A stretch of DNA of 64,000 nucleotides from an uncultured Aquimarina sp. (lineage in GTDB: Bacteria; Bacteroidota; Bacteroidia; Flavobacteriales; Flavobacteriaceae): positions 496,001 through 560,000 of the forward strand of contig CANMSO010000002.1 of the NCBI GenBank assembly GCA_947500545.1. The letters are read 5' to 3'. Made by a program: the position numbers and the translations under genes. The notes under the pieces were generated by a model. That model was not told the origin of the DNA and searched no databases. It saw nothing but the letters and a program-made list of their open reading frames with translations. Of this stretch, positions 63,801 through 64,000 are shown one piece after another (the first letter of the stretch is position 1; each line of letters begins with the position of its first letter).

Positions 63801-64000
63801 ATTTAATAGCTCAGAGGCAACAGATTTCTGTGTTGAAGGAGGAGCTAGAACTTTAGATACTTATCCACTATCAGATCTTGATGCTAATCAGAAATTATTT
63901 ATGATATATCCTGTTCCAACTGAAAATATATTAAATATTTCAGTAGGTAAAACTCCTCTTCAAAATGTAGAGATTTTCTCTATGTACGGTCAGAGAGTAT
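60862..64000 (+). CDS. Large secreted multidomain protein with T9SS sorting domain (3' end cut by window)
   Basis: 1,046 codons are visible from the ATG at 60862; the frame is open to the window end. A signal peptide (about 1-20, ending LLAQ) is followed by a propeller-like N-terminal region of about 500 residues (NSTPTDPTGAIGPNHYVY; repeated short beta segments), two fibronectin type III domains at about 530-615 and 620-705 (each with VSWD/ISWD-type strands and VVAKDAAGN), a MAM/jelly-roll-like domain at about 715-875, a Cys-containing beta domain near 885-990, and the beginning of a type A T9SS C-terminal signal (FMIYPVPTENILNISV). It is exported through the type IX system and probably surface-attached or released. 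Binding or enzymatic role is not identified. Confidence 0.85.
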   Translation, partial: MKTKFFYLTLFMFCSFGLLAQKGTPMKASSTSKAVYMRKIPAFSKMQNIISASEKNNDGQEKRRGRNTYVPGKGLPAAGQKDPLMLTQQKSAKMAISTEAANFQSHQGNSTPTDPTGAIGPNHYVYAFNTGFGIRDRSGNVLLAEASLATIFPGESLGDPIVVYDNYAERFIIMQFSNSPNGILIAVGQGPDPVNDGWFTYRFNTGTFPDYEKLSIWSDGYYITANKDQNAPTTNDVVFVAERDKMLVGDASAGFIGFPLPGAVTSGFYSPGGSNSTGPTLPPVGASNSFLYLQDDGWAGVSQDHIKVWTTNVDWTNPGNSTISQPQEVITAPFDSVFDGGSFSNLPQPSGPDVDGLQATMMYMTNYRRFGTHNSMVLNFLVDLDGNDNLSGIRWYELRQTGDNQPWTIFQEGTYVQPDGLSAFSGTMAMDAQGNIGLGYTVVSTSTFPSLRYTGRLASDPLGTMTLAEQVGVNGTQSDPSSRYGDYSHMTVDPTDDMTFWFTGEYFDSGFRKNHVVAFKLEPDTPDTEAPTVPTNLSASSVTESSLTLSWDPSTDNIGVTGYDVSQDGVVIGTVAGTSIDVSGLTASTSYDFSVVAKDAAGNESAASATLTVTTLAPDTEAPSVPANLVASNVASSQVTISWDASTDNVGVTEYDVLQDGVVVDTVSGTSATITGLSSETTYSFTVVAKDAAGNASAASSALSVTTTAASGCLNGVAAPYNESFESGLGAWTQDAGDDLNWTRDANGTPSRNTGPSSAADGTFYLFVEASGNGTGYPNKRAILNSPCFDLGAATAATFSFEYHMFGANDFGSLDLEASNDEGVTWTSIWNRTGNQGNSWQTATVDLGAYVGTGVQLRFNRLTGGTWRADAAIDNVALTANGDPGGNCADSDLTLSITLDNYPQETSWTVTDSGGTTVASESYSTANPDGSTVTETISGLASGTYTFTIFDSFGDGICCGFGNGSYTLSSSAGTIVSGGEFNSSEATDFCVEGGARTLDTYPLSDLDANQKLFMIYPVPTENILNISVGKTPLQNVEIFSMYGQRV

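Noticed and set aside
1..64000. Search for CRISPR arrays, tRNA or rRNA genes, transposases and integrases
   Set aside because: No direct-repeat arrays, tRNA-like cloverleaf sequences, rRNA signatures or mobile-element proteins were recognised by reading; small tRNAs could still be missed without a covariance search.

Overview
The window reads as chromosome of a low-GC marine-type member of the Flavobacteriaceae (Bacteroidota); Aquimarina or a close relative is a guess, not a demonstration. The grounds are a GLPGLI protein beside a TonB-receptor-like barrel, gliding gene gldA, a type IX secretion (T9SS) target protein, a head-GIN lipoprotein, TAnnTTTG promoter elements, very weak Shine-Dalgarno signals and several TTG starts. 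No rRNA, tRNA, CRISPR, insertion sequence or prophage was seen. Most of the window is core metabolism.

Layout. 1-8.7 kb: truncated sensor kinase, GLPGLI/outer-membrane pair, DUF302 lipoprotein, two DoxX-like membrane proteins around an acyltransferase, and two paralogous small secreted proteins. 8.8-17 kb: metK (minus strand) and a divergent methionine operon (metY, metX-like, fused aspartokinase/homoserine dehydrogenase, OsmC, metZ). 17-26.3 kb: lipoprotein, then an assimilatory sulfate operon (DUF2061, cysH, cysD, cysN, sulfite reductase with a HEPN-like tail, siroheme genes, ferredoxin-NADP reductase, ferredoxin). 26.3-33 kb: Coa1-like protein, two-repeat lipoprotein, then split metH and metF. 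33-38.5 kb: PagL-like deacylase, head-GIN lipoprotein, PAS kinase plus receiver, gldA. 38.6-41.5 kb: Lrp regulator divergent from threonine catabolism (tdh, kbl). 41.6-46.7 kb: aromatic amino acid operon (pheA, aminotransferase, tyrA, aroG-aroQ fusion) and rsgA. 46.9-57.7 kb: dtd, two DUF3857/transglutaminase proteins, MazG-like protein, aroA, queA, CHI-like/DUF2147 fusion, rlmN, polyprenyl synthase. 57.8-64 kb: ECF sigma factor, probable anti-sigma protein, outer-membrane barrel, and a large T9SS-exported protein cut by the window end.

How they fit together. Sulfate is activated (cysDN), reduced (cysH, sulfite reductase fed by NADPH through FNR and ferredoxin; siroheme made by cobA and the Met8-like gene) and the sulfide is placed on activated homoserine (metX-like, metY, metZ). 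Homocysteine is methylated by metH with folate from metF, and metK makes SAM. SAM is read back by three RNA sensors of two apparent classes: SAM-I before metY and before metH, and a SAM-II-like pseudoknot before metK.

The most striking unlisted element is a Phe-rich leader peptide (25 codons, 7 Phe) followed by mutually exclusive antiterminator and terminator helices just before pheA, which looks like a complete phenylalanine transcription attenuator. Other points of interest are the HEPN-like extension on sulfite reductase, a palindromic operator at the sulfate operon promoter, clustered Lrp-like palindromes, an inverted-repeat motif shared by two distant promoter regions, a dispersed-type palindromic intergenic repeat, and predicted leaderless genes.
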